From the NCBI RefSeq assembly GCF_013408335.1, contig NZ_JACBZR010000001.1, positions 1,550,001-1,614,000 on the forward strand: 64,000 nt of DNA, read 5' to 3'. The DNA comes from Nocardioides panzhihuensis (GTDB lineage: Bacteria > Actinomycetota > Actinomycetes > Propionibacteriales > Nocardioidaceae). Each line of letters starts with the position of its first letter. The first letter of the stretch is position 1. The notes below the pieces were generated by a model, which worked only from the letters and a program-made list of their open reading frames with translations, ran no database searches and was not told the DNA's origin. Made by a program: the position numbers and the translations under genes. Below, piece by piece: positions 24,555 to 34,240 of the stretch.

Positions 24555-25469
24555 TCAGACGCCGGCGACGTAGGCGGTGAGGAAGTGGACTCCGTGGCGG
24601 TCGAGGTTCCCGCGGGCGCGGTCGTAGTGTTCGGTGGTTCTGGGGTCTGCGTGCCGGGCCAGGATCTGGGCGTCACGGAGCGGGACACCTGCGTCGAGGG
24701 CGTTGGTGATCTCTGCGTGGCGTAACGAGTGCGGGCTGATGTGCCGAGGGATTCCGGCAGCCTTTGCGACCCGCGTGACCATCCGGTACGCGTCGCGTCG
24801 GTAGATCGGCTTGCCCGACATCGGTCGCAAGATGAGTCGTCCAGTGGTCCGTTCGCCGCGGCAGGCCTCCAGAACGCGGAGGACGGGGACGGTGATCGGC
24901 ATGGTCGCGGGCTTGTCGCCCTTGCCGACCAGGTGGAGCATGCGGTGGCCGCGCAGTGTTTCGGCGTAGTCCTCGATCCGGACGGCTGCTGCCTCGGAGG
25001 CGCGTAGTGCGTTGATGCCCAACAGGTAGGCCAGGGCGCCGTGGTGGACGGTGATGGTCTGGGCGATCTGAAGGAAGCGGATCAGCTCGAGCCGGTCGAG
25101 GCCTTGGGTTCGGGATTCGTCTGCGTGCACTTTGGGCAGGCGTGCGTAGACGGCGGGGTCGGCCGGGATCAGTCCGTCGATGTGGGCGAAGCGGAAGTAG
25201 CCCCGGAGACCGTGCATCATTGTGTTGATCGAGGACGCCATGAGACCGGCCTCGTCCAGGTTGCGGATGTAGAGCTCGACGTGGGCGCGTTGGATCCCGG
25301 TCAGTGGGTCCAGCCCGTTGGTTTGGCACCACGTGAACCAGCGGCGCAGCTGGTAGGAGTACAGCTCGTGGGTATGGCCGGAGTAGCGGGCCAGGAACGA
25401 GACCGCGGCCAGTTCGGCGGGCGTCATCGACAGTGGCTGGAATGGCAGCAGTTTTGATGTGGTGGACAT
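24555..25469 (-). CDS. tyrosine recombinase / integrase
   Basis: 304 aa starting MSTTSKLLPFQPLSM. An N-terminal SAM-like core-binding domain (about 20-110, SGHTHELYSYQLRRWFTWCQ) is followed by the catalytic domain: Arg in LLGINALRASEAA, Lys in LVGKGDKPATMP, HSLRH for His-x-x-Arg, HADPRTTEHYDRAR for the second His and the nucleophile Tyr. All active-site residues are present. It belongs to the phage-type integrases used by actinobacterial islands. The start at 25469 is chosen because upstream codons do not fit the family. No attachment site could be identified. Confidence 0.93.
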   Translation of the reverse strand: MSTTSKLLPFQPLSMTPAELAAVSFLARYSGHTHELYSYQLRRWFTWCQTNGLDPLTGIQRAHVELYIRNLDEAGLMASSINTMMHGLRGYFRFAHIDGLIPADPAVYARLPKVHADESRTQGLDRLELIRFLQIAQTITVHHGALAYLLGINALRASEAAAVRIEDYAETLRGHRMLHLVGKGDKPATMPITVPVLRVLEACRGERTTGRLILRPMSGKPIYRRDAYRMVTRVAKAAGIPRHISPHSLRHAEITNALDAGVPLRDAQILARHADPRTTEHYDRARGNLDRHGVHFLTAYVAGV

Positions 25470-25613
25470 GCGGCACCTCACGCGACGACCCAAGCGAGGC
25501 CAGGCCATGCTCGCCGCCAACACGGCGAGGCGCTCGAACAGATCAACGCTAACGAGGTGGGATCAGCGCCGCTGGCGGCGGTATGACGCGGGTCGGCAGA
25601 TGTGCGCGGCGTC

Positions 25614-28400
25614 CTACGGGGTGCGCGAGCGAACCACGGCGGAAGGGTGAGCGGCCACGAAAGTGCGTACGTCGTCGAACTGTTCGAGGTCTAGGTCGGT
25701 TAGCGCGACGGCGGTTGCGAGCGGCATTCGTGCCCCGTCGTTCATAGTTAGTGCGGCGAGGAGAGCTGTGGCAGCTCGCGTGGCAACGGCGGGGCGTCCC
25801 TTCGAGACCCGTATGAGTGAATACGCCGCTTGAGCGCGCGTTTCGGCTTCGGGGTCGACGAGCGCGGCGATGAGGAACCCTTCCTGGTGCACCGACGGAA
25901 CATCTTGGAGTACCCGGGCGAACCCGCGCGGATCTGTCGCGCGCAGTCCGAGGAGGCCGACGATCGTGGTGTCGCTGTCAAGGTGCCCGGTGGCGGACAG
26001 CAGCGCGAACCGCGCGGAGGTGAACCTTCCTGCTTCGCTGTCGAAGGTCTTTGCAGGTTTGAGGGTGGGCGCAATCTTGCGCAGACGCGTTTGTATGTGA
26101 GGCGGTAGCTGGTTCTGATGCTTGGCGATGAACTCCACGGCCGATGCGATCTGGTCTCCTGAGAGTACCCCTGCCGCAAGGGCGTCGGTGACGCCCTTCC
26201 ACAACCTGTTGTCGCCGGTGTGAAAGGCGGCGCGGGTTAGGTCGTCAAGGTGGTCGTATCCACCCATTCCGAAGGCGACGGAGCCGTTCGGGTACTTCGG
26301 GGTGGCATCCTCGATCATCTTGCGGACGATGGCGAGCTTCTGCTTGCCGAGTGCCCTCCAGGTCTCCGGGGTCACTTCTCCCGTTACTAGCAGCGCTCGT
26401 GCAGCCATCGCGTTTCCGGATTCGTGCAGCTCGCGAAGTTTCGCGATGGCTGGCGGATGTACCTCGCCCACTTCCATAAGCAGGTCAACGCAGTAGTGGT
26501 CGCCACGCTTGAGGGCGACTTCGATCAACAGGTCGAGTGTTTCGACGGGTACGACGGACAAGTTGATGCTGCGCGCGACTCGGACCATGGCGTCGGCCCG
26601 ACCAGTGTCGTCGTCGAAAAGGTCACCCACGAGTTCAGCGCACATGATGTGGGAAGTGTCGCTTGCGGCATACAGAAGTCGGCCAAGCGTGGAGTCGACC
26701 TCAGCGAGACGGTCAGAGAAACCGTTTCCGAGGCGGCGGACGGTGCCATCGGTTCGCAGGAGTTTGATGATGCGCCCGATAACGCCGTCGGCTTCTTCGG
26801 CAGTAAGAAGGTCGCCGGCCTCGGCTAGGAGTTCGAAGGTCGCCCCTTCAGATCGCAAAGGCCAACTCCCAGCCGCCAACGTCTTCGCGCAGGCGTGGAG
26901 GCCATCGAGCGGTCCGTTGAGCCATACGCGTTGAGCTGCGAGCTTGACCTGAGACTTGTTGCCTGTGCGCACTAGGGCATCTAGCGCTGCACGTACGTCA
27001 TCTGAGCCGGGCGAACTGGCGAGGCAGACACGTGACGCTTGCGAAAGAAGGTCGCGCCAGGTGCCCCAAGCGCCGGAGAAGGCTGCGTTCCAACCTGCGA
27101 GTGTAAGTAAGTCGAATGCCCTGACGGATACGAAGCGGATGGACTTGTCACCTGCCCACCCACGGAATCGGTCGTCGAGGTCGCGGGCGAGTGCATCACT
27201 GACCGCCTGTGCTCGCCACAGGGTGCCGAGGTTGTCTTGGGCAGCCAACCCGTCTTGGAAGTCCAGCGGGGCTGCGTCCGCAGAGGCGTAGACAACTGAG
27301 AGGCAACCAACGCGCAATGCGTCTGCCGTCAGATCACCTGAGACCTTGAAGCATCGGACCGCGTTCTGGGCAGCCTTGTGGGCGCCATGCTTGTCGCCCT
27401 TCTCGTACAGCACGTGAGCTCGAAGCATGAGAACCCAGCCCCGGTCGACGGGCCGCGCGTCGGGTTGGACACTGAGCGCGTTCAAAGCGGCGGTCGTTCG
27501 GCCATTGGCGTACGCGACGGCCCCTGCAACGGCCCGGCAAGCGTCCCGCTCCGGCTTGGACGGCGCTTTTCCAGCCAAGCGCATCAGAGCGGTCGTATCT
27601 CCGGAATCCAGCGCAGTCAAGAACGCGCCGGCGAACCGCCAGCCCCACTCTTTGTGGCTTCGCCACGATTTCACTGGCGGACAACCACTCGAGTCGGCGA
27701 TGTGGTAGATATCGGCGAGCCGTCCTCGGAGGATCATTGCAACAGCCTCTTCGGATTCGATCGCATTCGAGAGCCGATTCAGGTGCGGTGCCGCGAGTCG
27801 CGGAACGACGAGAGCGTAACGGAGACGTTGTCCGGGTGGTAAAGCCTTCAGGCGTCCGGGCTGGATGTTTGTTAGGAGGTTGCGTCGTTGGGTCAAGATG
27901 GCCTGGGTGAGCTGGTCGAGGCACTCTGGCGTGATTGTCTGGTCGGCTGGGACGAACACCTTTCGGCCGTTCGGCGTCTTATCGATGTTCTGCGGCGTGA
28001 CGTGTGCCCAGTAGGAGATGCCATTTGCGGTGTCTTGATAGACGAGTAAGTACGGCAGACCAAACCCGGTCCAATGGTCGAGGTGCCCCTTGGTGTCTTC
28101 CCAGTACCACCATCCGGCGCGACTTCTGTGCCGGCTCTTTGTCCTCAAGTACTCCGTAGGGCTGGACTTGACTTGCAGGATGACCGGCATGCTGATGTCG
28201 AACAGGTCGGTGCCCGTGGACGAGCCAGCTTCGTCCTCGTCGACTTTCGGCACTGTGACGCGCGCGAACGACAGGAGGTCGTCGCCGATGTCCTGCTCAA
28301 TCTTCACGGCAGGGGCCCAACCGACCTTCATCAACGCGACGCTGACCTGCCCCTCTCCCAGGGCACCGGTCTGCTGGGTTGCAGTCACTTCCTTCTCCAC
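25614..28400 (-). CDS. DUF4365 nuclease-like protein with TPR/HEAT-like repeats
   Basis: 928 aa from GTG at 28400. Residues about 8-170 match the DUF4365 pattern: TGALGEGQVSVALMKVGWAP, then DLFDISMPVILQVKSSPTEY, where Asp and Q-V-K resemble the PD-(D/E)XK core. Then come helical repeats (CRAVAGAVAYANGRTTAALN, LMLRAHVLYEKGDKHGAHKA are TPR-like), and the C-terminal 250 residues look like HEAT repeats (VDPEAETRAQAAYSLIRVSK). The open frame continues upstream to 28529 but that part is integrase-remnant sequence. A DUF4365 domain linked to repeat scaffolds is a defence-like architecture; the target is unknown. Confidence 0.75.
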   Translation of the reverse strand: MEKEVTATQQTGALGEGQVSVALMKVGWAPAVKIEQDIGDDLLSFARVTVPKVDEDEAGSSTGTDLFDISMPVILQVKSSPTEYLRTKSRHRSRAGWWYWEDTKGHLDHWTGFGLPYLLVYQDTANGISYWAHVTPQNIDKTPNGRKVFVPADQTITPECLDQLTQAILTQRRNLLTNIQPGRLKALPPGQRLRYALVVPRLAAPHLNRLSNAIESEEAVAMILRGRLADIYHIADSSGCPPVKSWRSHKEWGWRFAGAFLTALDSGDTTALMRLAGKAPSKPERDACRAVAGAVAYANGRTTAALNALSVQPDARPVDRGWVLMLRAHVLYEKGDKHGAHKAAQNAVRCFKVSGDLTADALRVGCLSVVYASADAAPLDFQDGLAAQDNLGTLWRAQAVSDALARDLDDRFRGWAGDKSIRFVSVRAFDLLTLAGWNAAFSGAWGTWRDLLSQASRVCLASSPGSDDVRAALDALVRTGNKSQVKLAAQRVWLNGPLDGLHACAKTLAAGSWPLRSEGATFELLAEAGDLLTAEEADGVIGRIIKLLRTDGTVRRLGNGFSDRLAEVDSTLGRLLYAASDTSHIMCAELVGDLFDDDTGRADAMVRVARSINLSVVPVETLDLLIEVALKRGDHYCVDLLMEVGEVHPPAIAKLRELHESGNAMAARALLVTGEVTPETWRALGKQKLAIVRKMIEDATPKYPNGSVAFGMGGYDHLDDLTRAAFHTGDNRLWKGVTDALAAGVLSGDQIASAVEFIAKHQNQLPPHIQTRLRKIAPTLKPAKTFDSEAGRFTSARFALLSATGHLDSDTTIVGLLGLRATDPRGFARVLQDVPSVHQEGFLIAALVDPEAETRAQAAYSLIRVSKGRPAVATRAATALLAALTMNDGARMPLATAVALTDLDLEQFDDVRTFVAAHPSAVVRSRTP

Positions 28401-28813
28401 GCCTGAGAGTCTGCCAACGACCCGCGACACCGTGGGGGAGTTCAACGAAGAAGACTCGCAACCAGGCGTGTTGTCGTTGCCTGAACGGTAGGCCTCCAGA
28501 ACGCAGAGGACCGGAACGCTAAGCGGCATGGTCGCGAGTTGTTGCCCGTGCCTACTGGACGTGGCTCAAGGTAGCCGCGCGATCGCACCGCTCGAGGTGG
28601 AACCTCGACATTGGTGCAGTGAGCTAACCCGCACACCAACTGCAAGAAAAGGGTCCTTGCTTGGGCGCGCGAGGCTACTGTAACGGTCCGAGCAGAAACT
28701 CAGGTGTTCCTCCGCGACTGTCAGAGGTGCGGGGCGGTCGAGCCATGAGGGCCGGGCGCAGCGAGTTGAGCACAAGGTCTTGATGACGACGAGACGCGCA
28801 CGAAGGGAATACG
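28401..28813. other. divergent spacer between DUF4365 and YobI-type genes
   Basis: 413 bp that holds the integrase remnant (28490-28565) and must contain divergent promoters for the two large genes. GAAGGGA at 28802-28808 is the ribosome binding site of the right-hand gene. No clear operator was seen. Confidence 0.45.
28490..28565 (-). pseudogene. remnant of a second tyrosine integrase
   Basis: The DNA matches the intact integrase gene at 24863 onwards in the same orientation: AGGCCTCCAGAACGC-x-GAGGAC is shared, then CGGCATGGTCGCG. Translated with one frame change it reads VGTGNNSR then MPLSVPVLCVLEAYRSG, against VGKGDKPATMPITVPVLRVLEACRGE in the intact protein. Only about 75 bp survive, covering the stretch after the catalytic Lys. 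The divergence is too great for a recent copy, so it derives from a related element that was lost here. Confidence 0.75.
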
Positions 28814-31800
28814 GTGGCACACGCACCGCAGGACGCTGGGCAAGGAGCTAGGCAACATCCTAGGCAGGGCCAGCAAGTTGGCTCGAATGATACATCGAAG
28901 AACTCTGGGGCGCAGATGCCGGCCGCTGAGCCTGGGACGGACACCCAGTCGGCCCCGGGCACGACGCCAGACACGCCTGCGAACAAGCCCACTGCTGCTG
29001 CCTCTGGGGCCGGTGCCGGCGCGCCTGCCGCGAAGAGGTCGGCCGACAAGCCGCTGCAGTCACTGACCCCCAAGTATGAGGAGACGCACCACGGCACCTA
29101 CCTGAAGCGTCTGGAACAGGCGGTTAAGGACCCGAACAACCTGAACATCGCGCTGACGGGCCGTTACGGTGCGGGCAAGTCGAGTGTGTTGAACCAGTTT
29201 GAGGACAAGAACAAGCGGGCGGTTCTGCGGCTCGCCATCTCGACCCTTGCGCCGGGCGAGGAGGGCGAGAGCACGACGAATCGCATCCAGAAGGAGATCG
29301 TCAAGCAGTTACTATACGGCGCTTCGGAAAAGGTCGGGAAGAACTCACGGTTCAACAAGATCGCGGTTCTGAGTCGGCGCAAGGCGTTCATGCAATCCGC
29401 GACGGTTGTCCTTCCTCTCGTGGGCTTGGCGTACGTATTCGGTGTGCTTCCGCACCTGAACTGGCCCACAGCGCAGGAGGCGACTTGGCTACGGGCGGCT
29501 ACCTGGATCGGTGCCGTTGGGTTGGTGACTGCCCTGGGGGCCGTAGTCCGTCTGTGGACTTATGGCCGCTACGACGTGAAGGACGTGTCCGCAGGCGGTG
29601 CCGCCGTCACGCTCTCGGAGAAGCCGCAGTCGTTCTTCGACAAGTACATCGACGAGATCGTGCACTACTTCGCGCAGGAGTCGAAGGACATTGTCATCTT
29701 CGAGGACCTCGACCGGTTCGAGGATCCGAACATCTTCGAGGCGTTGCGCGAGCTGAACGTATTGCTTAACGACACCCCCGAACGGCGCAGGAAGCGGAAT
29801 GGGCACCTCCTCGGGCGTGGGATCGCGCACGTGCTCGGGTGGATAAACAAGGAGTGGCCCGGCCTCCTCGAGATGCGGCTCCCGTACCCCTGGGCCGGAC
29901 GTGTGCTGGGACTAGGCGAGCCGCTTCGGTTCATCTACGCGGTGCGTGACAGCGTCTTCAGCCAAATCGACGCCACGCCTGCCAAGGGCACGTCCAAGCG
30001 TGCCTCTGCCGATCCGGCACCCACAACTCAGAACCAGGATGAGGACCCGCCACCGACGCCTGACCCGGAGCTCGATGAAGCTGCGGCGGAGACCCTACGC
30101 GCGAACCGGACTAAGTTCTTCGACATCGTCATCCCGCTGGTGCCGTTCATCTCGCATCGGAACGCGCGCGACCTGCTGGTCAGGCTCCTCGACGAACGCG
30201 ACATCACCGGCGTCGACCCGCGGCTGGTCAACACTGTCGCGCAGCACTGCACCGACATGCGGCTGATGCGCAACATATGCAACGAGTACCTAGTTTTCGC
30301 TGAGCGCCTCCTGGAGCCGGCTGCGCCCACCACGCCTGCTCCCGGGCTTGGTGCCACGCACCTGTTCGCGCTGGTCGTCTACAAGAACTTCCACCTGGAG
30401 GACTTCGAGAGCATTACGCGCCGCGACAGCGACCTGGACAAGGTCTACGATTTCGCCCAGCGCCTCACGCGCGACACAATCAGCGCCCACGAGAAGCGCA
30501 TCCGCGACTTGCTGGCCAGGCCGGACAGGTTCCGCGAGCGCGAGCCACGCGCCAAACAGCTCGGGCAGCGTCTCGCCTTGTTCGCCTCGAACGTGAGGGC
30601 CGCGCAGTCTTCGCAATACAACCGGTGGACGCTCTACCGGTTGAGCGTCGGCACCCGGGAGTTCGACGCCGACAAGGTCAACCACTACGACTTCTGGGCC
30701 GCTGTCGCTAAGGCCCGCTCGCTTGGCATAGTGCTGGCGCACCAGGCGTCCGGTGGGTCTACCACGGTCGGACACACCTTTGACGAGGCTGGGCTGGAGA
30801 TGTTCCTCCCCGAAGCCCTTGACGCTGACCGGTGGGCCGCATTCGACCAGGATGCCATCGACACCGAGGTCGCGACCAAGGAAGCTGACATTGAGGTACT
30901 GCGGCGCGCCGACTTTGCCGACCTCGTCACGACCAATTTCACGCTGACGCTGCGAAACGGCGAAGCCGCGTCGAAGAAGCTCACTCGCTTGAAGAGCGCC
31001 GGGAGCCCACACACGTTCAGCGACCTCTTGGAAGCGACGTTGAAGTCCGAGCTCGCCCGCGACCTCGTCCGACGCGGCTACATCGACCGCAACTATTCGC
31101 TGTACGCCGCCCAGTTCTACGGCAACTTTACCGGCGTCGACGTCGCGAACTTCATGATCCAGCATGTCCAGCCGAACGTCATGAACATCGACTACGACTT
31201 AAGCCGGCCGAAGGAGGGCGAGCGCGAAGGCGCAGCCGCGAACCTTCTCCTCGAGGCCGAGGAAGCCGGTGAAGACCTGTTAACCGCGGTTGCTGCGTTC
31301 AACATCGACTTGGTCAACCACCTCATCGAGACTGGCAATGCCGGAGCCGGCACGGTCGCGCGGCACCTCATAGCCACCTGGCCAGCGGAGAATGCACGCA
31401 GCTTCCTCGCGGCCTACTTCACCTCGAAGAAGGCGCAGCGCGAGAAACTCGCTGCGCTTCTTACACGGTGTGACTGGCGAGAGGTTTTCACCTACCTGAC
31501 CTCGCACGACGACGTGCCTGCTGACGCGCGAGTAACGCTGGTCAACGCAGCCCTGGCGGCGTTCGACCCGAACGCGACCTACGACCTCGGTGAGGACGTC
31601 TGCCTTTTCGTCACTGCGAATTACAGCAGCATGTCCGTCTTCACCAGTGAGTCTGAAGCCCAGGACGCGAATCACTCGTTCGCCGACGAAGCTAGGCAGG
31701 GTCTCTCCGAGAGGCTGCCCGAGCGCCTCAATGTGATGTTGCGCCGCGGCAACGTCGTCCTTCCCGATCTCGCGCCCTTGAGCGACGATATCCGCACGCT

Positions 31801-33064
31801 CGTCGTTGAGGGGAACCGATATGTCCTGACGGCCGACAACCTTCGCATCGCCCTGGGGTTGCAAGCCTCAGACCCGGTGCCCCTCGAGACGCTCACCGGC
31901 GCCGCCGGGAATGAGACGGTCTACGCGTACGCCCTGGCGAATCTGTCCGGCTACCTCGCTGCGGTCGACCACGACGAGCAGACCACCGCCGCGGTGACCG
32001 CGCCGCGAACCCTCGCCAAGGTGCTCACCGACAAAGTGGGGACGTTGACGGACGAGCAGATATCCGAGGAGCAGGAAGGACTCGGCAGTGGTGTCTTTGC
32101 TGACCTCCTCGCCCGCACATCGTCGACGGCCCGGCTACGCAACGTGCGCAATGCGCCGCTGGTCACCTGGAAGGCACTCGCCGAAGCTAAGCGGTTCCGC
32201 TCGTCCCTGGCCAACATCGAGGCGTACCGCAGCAAGGTCGGCTCGATCGACGCCCATCTCGCGTGGCTGCTCGAGGACGCCGGAACTGTCCATGTGGATA
32301 AAGACGGGGACACTACCAACCCCGACGGCGGCGAATACGACCGCCAGGCAGCAGCGCTCGCCATTCTCAACACGAGTGCGCTGCCAACGCAGGTGCGCGT
32401 CGCTCTCGTCATCTCCCTGGAACCGGTGACTCCACTACCTGCGACGGGCATCAACGCCGAGGAGAGCGATCTGTTCGCGCGTCTGCTCGACGCCGGCTTG
32501 GTCAGTGACGAGGAGGACACGTTCATGCACCTGCGGGCCGGAGGCTGGGTAGCCTTGGGCCCTGCCATCAAGGTCTCTGGCGGGGTGAAGTCATTCCACA
32601 GTGCCGCCCTCCTCAACGACATGGTCGCCGACGCACTCACCGACGACGACACTTCGGAGAAGGTCGCGAGCATGGTCCTCGCGAACGTGAACGAGTACGT
32701 GCCCGAGGACGACTGGGCAGAACTGCAGGCCGTCGCCATCTATGCAGACCAGCACCGGGAACCGCTCGACCCCGCTGTAGTGAGGCGCATTGCCCGGGTC
32801 GGTGACGGCCGCGACGGGTGCGACGTGACCCTGATGCTGCGTCTCTTGGACCGGGCCTCTCCAACCGCGTCGGCCGACCACGTCATCGAAACCTTCCTGC
32901 ACTTGGGGCAGCCGTACAACCGCATCACGGACTCCGAGGACTCGTTCGACCTTGACGTCACCGACGTCCATGACCGGCTCCTAAAGATCCTGCATGGGGA
33001 TAACCGCATCACCCGGGGCTACCCGCGCATCCCCAAGCGCCGATACAGCGTCACCGTTCTCTGA
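28814..33064 (+). CDS. YobI-type membrane P-loop NTPase (KAP/STAND-like)
   Basis: 1416 aa. A disordered, Pro/Ala/Gly-rich N-terminus (1-80) is followed by LTPKYEETHHGTYLKRLEQA. Walker A is GRYGAGKSSVLNQF (about 116-123). Two TM helices (about 196-214 and 226-246) interrupt the NTPase domain. Walker B is DIVIFEDLDRFED (about 292-304), with RELNVLLN after it. The following 1000 residues are mostly helical and lack known motifs. The insertion of paired TM helices in a P-loop domain is typical of the KAP group and YobI proteins, which are suspected of membrane-linked defence. GTG start 5 nt after GAAGGGA. Confidence 0.8.
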   Translation: MAHAPQDAGQGARQHPRQGQQVGSNDTSKNSGAQMPAAEPGTDTQSAPGTTPDTPANKPTAAASGAGAGAPAAKRSADKPLQSLTPKYEETHHGTYLKRLEQAVKDPNNLNIALTGRYGAGKSSVLNQFEDKNKRAVLRLAISTLAPGEEGESTTNRIQKEIVKQLLYGASEKVGKNSRFNKIAVLSRRKAFMQSATVVLPLVGLAYVFGVLPHLNWPTAQEATWLRAATWIGAVGLVTALGAVVRLWTYGRYDVKDVSAGGAAVTLSEKPQSFFDKYIDEIVHYFAQESKDIVIFEDLDRFEDPNIFEALRELNVLLNDTPERRRKRNGHLLGRGIAHVLGWINKEWPGLLEMRLPYPWAGRVLGLGEPLRFIYAVRDSVFSQIDATPAKGTSKRASADPAPTTQNQDEDPPPTPDPELDEAAAETLRANRTKFFDIVIPLVPFISHRNARDLLVRLLDERDITGVDPRLVNTVAQHCTDMRLMRNICNEYLVFAERLLEPAAPTTPAPGLGATHLFALVVYKNFHLEDFESITRRDSDLDKVYDFAQRLTRDTISAHEKRIRDLLARPDRFREREPRAKQLGQRLALFASNVRAAQSSQYNRWTLYRLSVGTREFDADKVNHYDFWAAVAKARSLGIVLAHQASGGSTTVGHTFDEAGLEMFLPEALDADRWAAFDQDAIDTEVATKEADIEVLRRADFADLVTTNFTLTLRNGEAASKKLTRLKSAGSPHTFSDLLEATLKSELARDLVRRGYIDRNYSLYAAQFYGNFTGVDVANFMIQHVQPNVMNIDYDLSRPKEGEREGAAANLLLEAEEAGEDLLTAVAAFNIDLVNHLIETGNAGAGTVARHLIATWPAENARSFLAAYFTSKKAQREKLAALLTRCDWREVFTYLTSHDDVPADARVTLVNAALAAFDPNATYDLGEDVCLFVTANYSSMSVFTSESEAQDANHSFADEARQGLSERLPERLNVMLRRGNVVLPDLAPLSDDIRTLVVEGNRYVLTADNLRIALGLQASDPVPLETLTGAAGNETVYAYALANLSGYLAAVDHDEQTTAAVTAPRTLAKVLTDKVGTLTDEQISEEQEGLGSGVFADLLARTSSTARLRNVRNAPLVTWKALAEAKRFRSSLANIEAYRSKVGSIDAHLAWLLEDAGTVHVDKDGDTTNPDGGEYDRQAAALAILNTSALPTQVRVALVISLEPVTPLPATGINAEESDLFARLLDAGLVSDEEDTFMHLRAGGWVALGPAIKVSGGVKSFHSAALLNDMVADALTDDDTSEKVASMVLANVNEYVPEDDWAELQAVAIYADQHREPLDPAVVRRIARVGDGRDGCDVTLMLRLLDRASPTASADHVIETFLHLGQPYNRITDSEDSFDLDVTDVHDRLLKILHGDNRITRGYPRIPKRRYSVTVL

Positions 33065-33424
33065 CCGTGCCTGCGAAACGTCACGGTTACGCCGTCCGTC
33101 GTCGGCGACGACAAGGAGTGTCCGGTCCGGTCCGATCTGGGACGCCGGCACCGGACTCCGCAAGGATCCGGGAGGCGCATATCGTGGGCGCTACTCCGCA
33201 TGGTGAACCTGTTGCAAGGGCGAGCCTTCGCCCGCCGGGTACGCACCCTCCGCTGCGAGGAGTAGCGTCCTACTGGGCGATCAGACGCGGCGGCATGACG
33301 CTTGTAACGCGGACGCGATGGGTGCGGTTCGCGCTTGGCTAAGGAGTCGTTGCGCGTTTTCTTACCGGCAGCGTCTTAAACAGGGCATGATGAGAAGCCT
33401 GACCGCACTACCTTCAGGACCAGG
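33065..33424. other. intergenic stretch without a recognisable gene
   Basis: 360 bp between the NTPase and the next gene. An open frame from 33067 to 33342 is Arg/Pro-rich with no family resemblance and is treated as chance. Base composition falls towards the right, matching the less GC-rich genes that follow. Confidence 0.45.
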
Positions 33425-34240
33425 ATGAGTTTATTGAAGCCGGGTCACGAGTTGGCACGCGTCTTGATTACCGTCAAGACGTACCCCGCGCCGTCAGCCC
33501 GCCATGGTGAGACTGTTTGCATCGCTGGAGTGCGGCTGTTTGACGATCGTCCGCCTTCCTTCATTCGCTTGTATCCGGTTCCCTTCCGAATGCTGGAGGG
33601 GACGCAGCAGTTCTCGAAGTATCAAGTCGTTGAAGTGGCGGTTCGCAGCAGAGGTTCGCGGGACCCACGCCCGGAATCGTTCGAACCAGATGTCGATTCA
33701 TTCAGGCTGCTGGAGAAGGTCGACACGAAGCGGAAGTGGTCCCGTCGAGCCGAACTGATCGCCCCTCTCGTCGGGGCCACGACGACCTGCGAGCTCATGC
33801 ACAAGAACCGGGAGGGGACGATGGACCAAGCCATCCCGTCATTCGGTCTGATCCGTCCGAACATCCGCAGCATGAAGGTTGAAGAAGGCACGCCTTGGAC
33901 CGCGAAGCAGCTCGCAAAGGTTCATGCGGCGACCGAACCGAGCCTCTTCAACCAAGATGGACTCGTCGAGTTGCAGCCTGCGCCCTTTCGTATCAAGTTC
34001 TCGTACAAATGCGAGGAGAGTTCGTGCAAGGGACACAATCAGGAACTGATTGACTGGGAGCTTGGTGCCGCCGGGTACACGTGGCCGCGCAAGTACGGCG
34101 CGAAGACGATCGACATGATCAAGCAGAAGTGGCTCGAAATCACCGACGCAAGCAAGAAGGACGTTCACTTCTACGTAGGAAACCAACATCAGCGCCGCGA
34201 GTCCTTCTCGGTCTGCGGCCTTTGGTCTCCGCCGCTCTAG
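33425..34240 (+). CDS. hypothetical protein, possible dual-OB (DuOB) family
   Basis: 271 aa. N-terminal beta-rich part: RVLITVKTYPAPSARHGETV then CIAGVRLFDD, IRLYPVPFRML and FSKYQVVEVAV, a pattern I associate with proteins encoded next to DUF488 genes and described as dual OB-folds; this is from memory and unverified. The C-terminal half has KFSYKCEESSCKGHNQELIDW, a C-x4-C-x-x-H arrangement that may bind zinc, then a helical segment. It is convergent with and overlaps the DUF488 gene by 4 bp. Codon usage is a little less GC-biased than in flanking genes, consistent with transfer. Confidence 0.6.
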   Translation: MSLLKPGHELARVLITVKTYPAPSARHGETVCIAGVRLFDDRPPSFIRLYPVPFRMLEGTQQFSKYQVVEVAVRSRGSRDPRPESFEPDVDSFRLLEKVDTKRKWSRRAELIAPLVGATTTCELMHKNREGTMDQAIPSFGLIRPNIRSMKVEEGTPWTAKQLAKVHAATEPSLFNQDGLVELQPAPFRIKFSYKCEESSCKGHNQELIDWELGAAGYTWPRKYGAKTIDMIKQKWLEITDASKKDVHFYVGNQHQRRESFSVCGLWSPPL

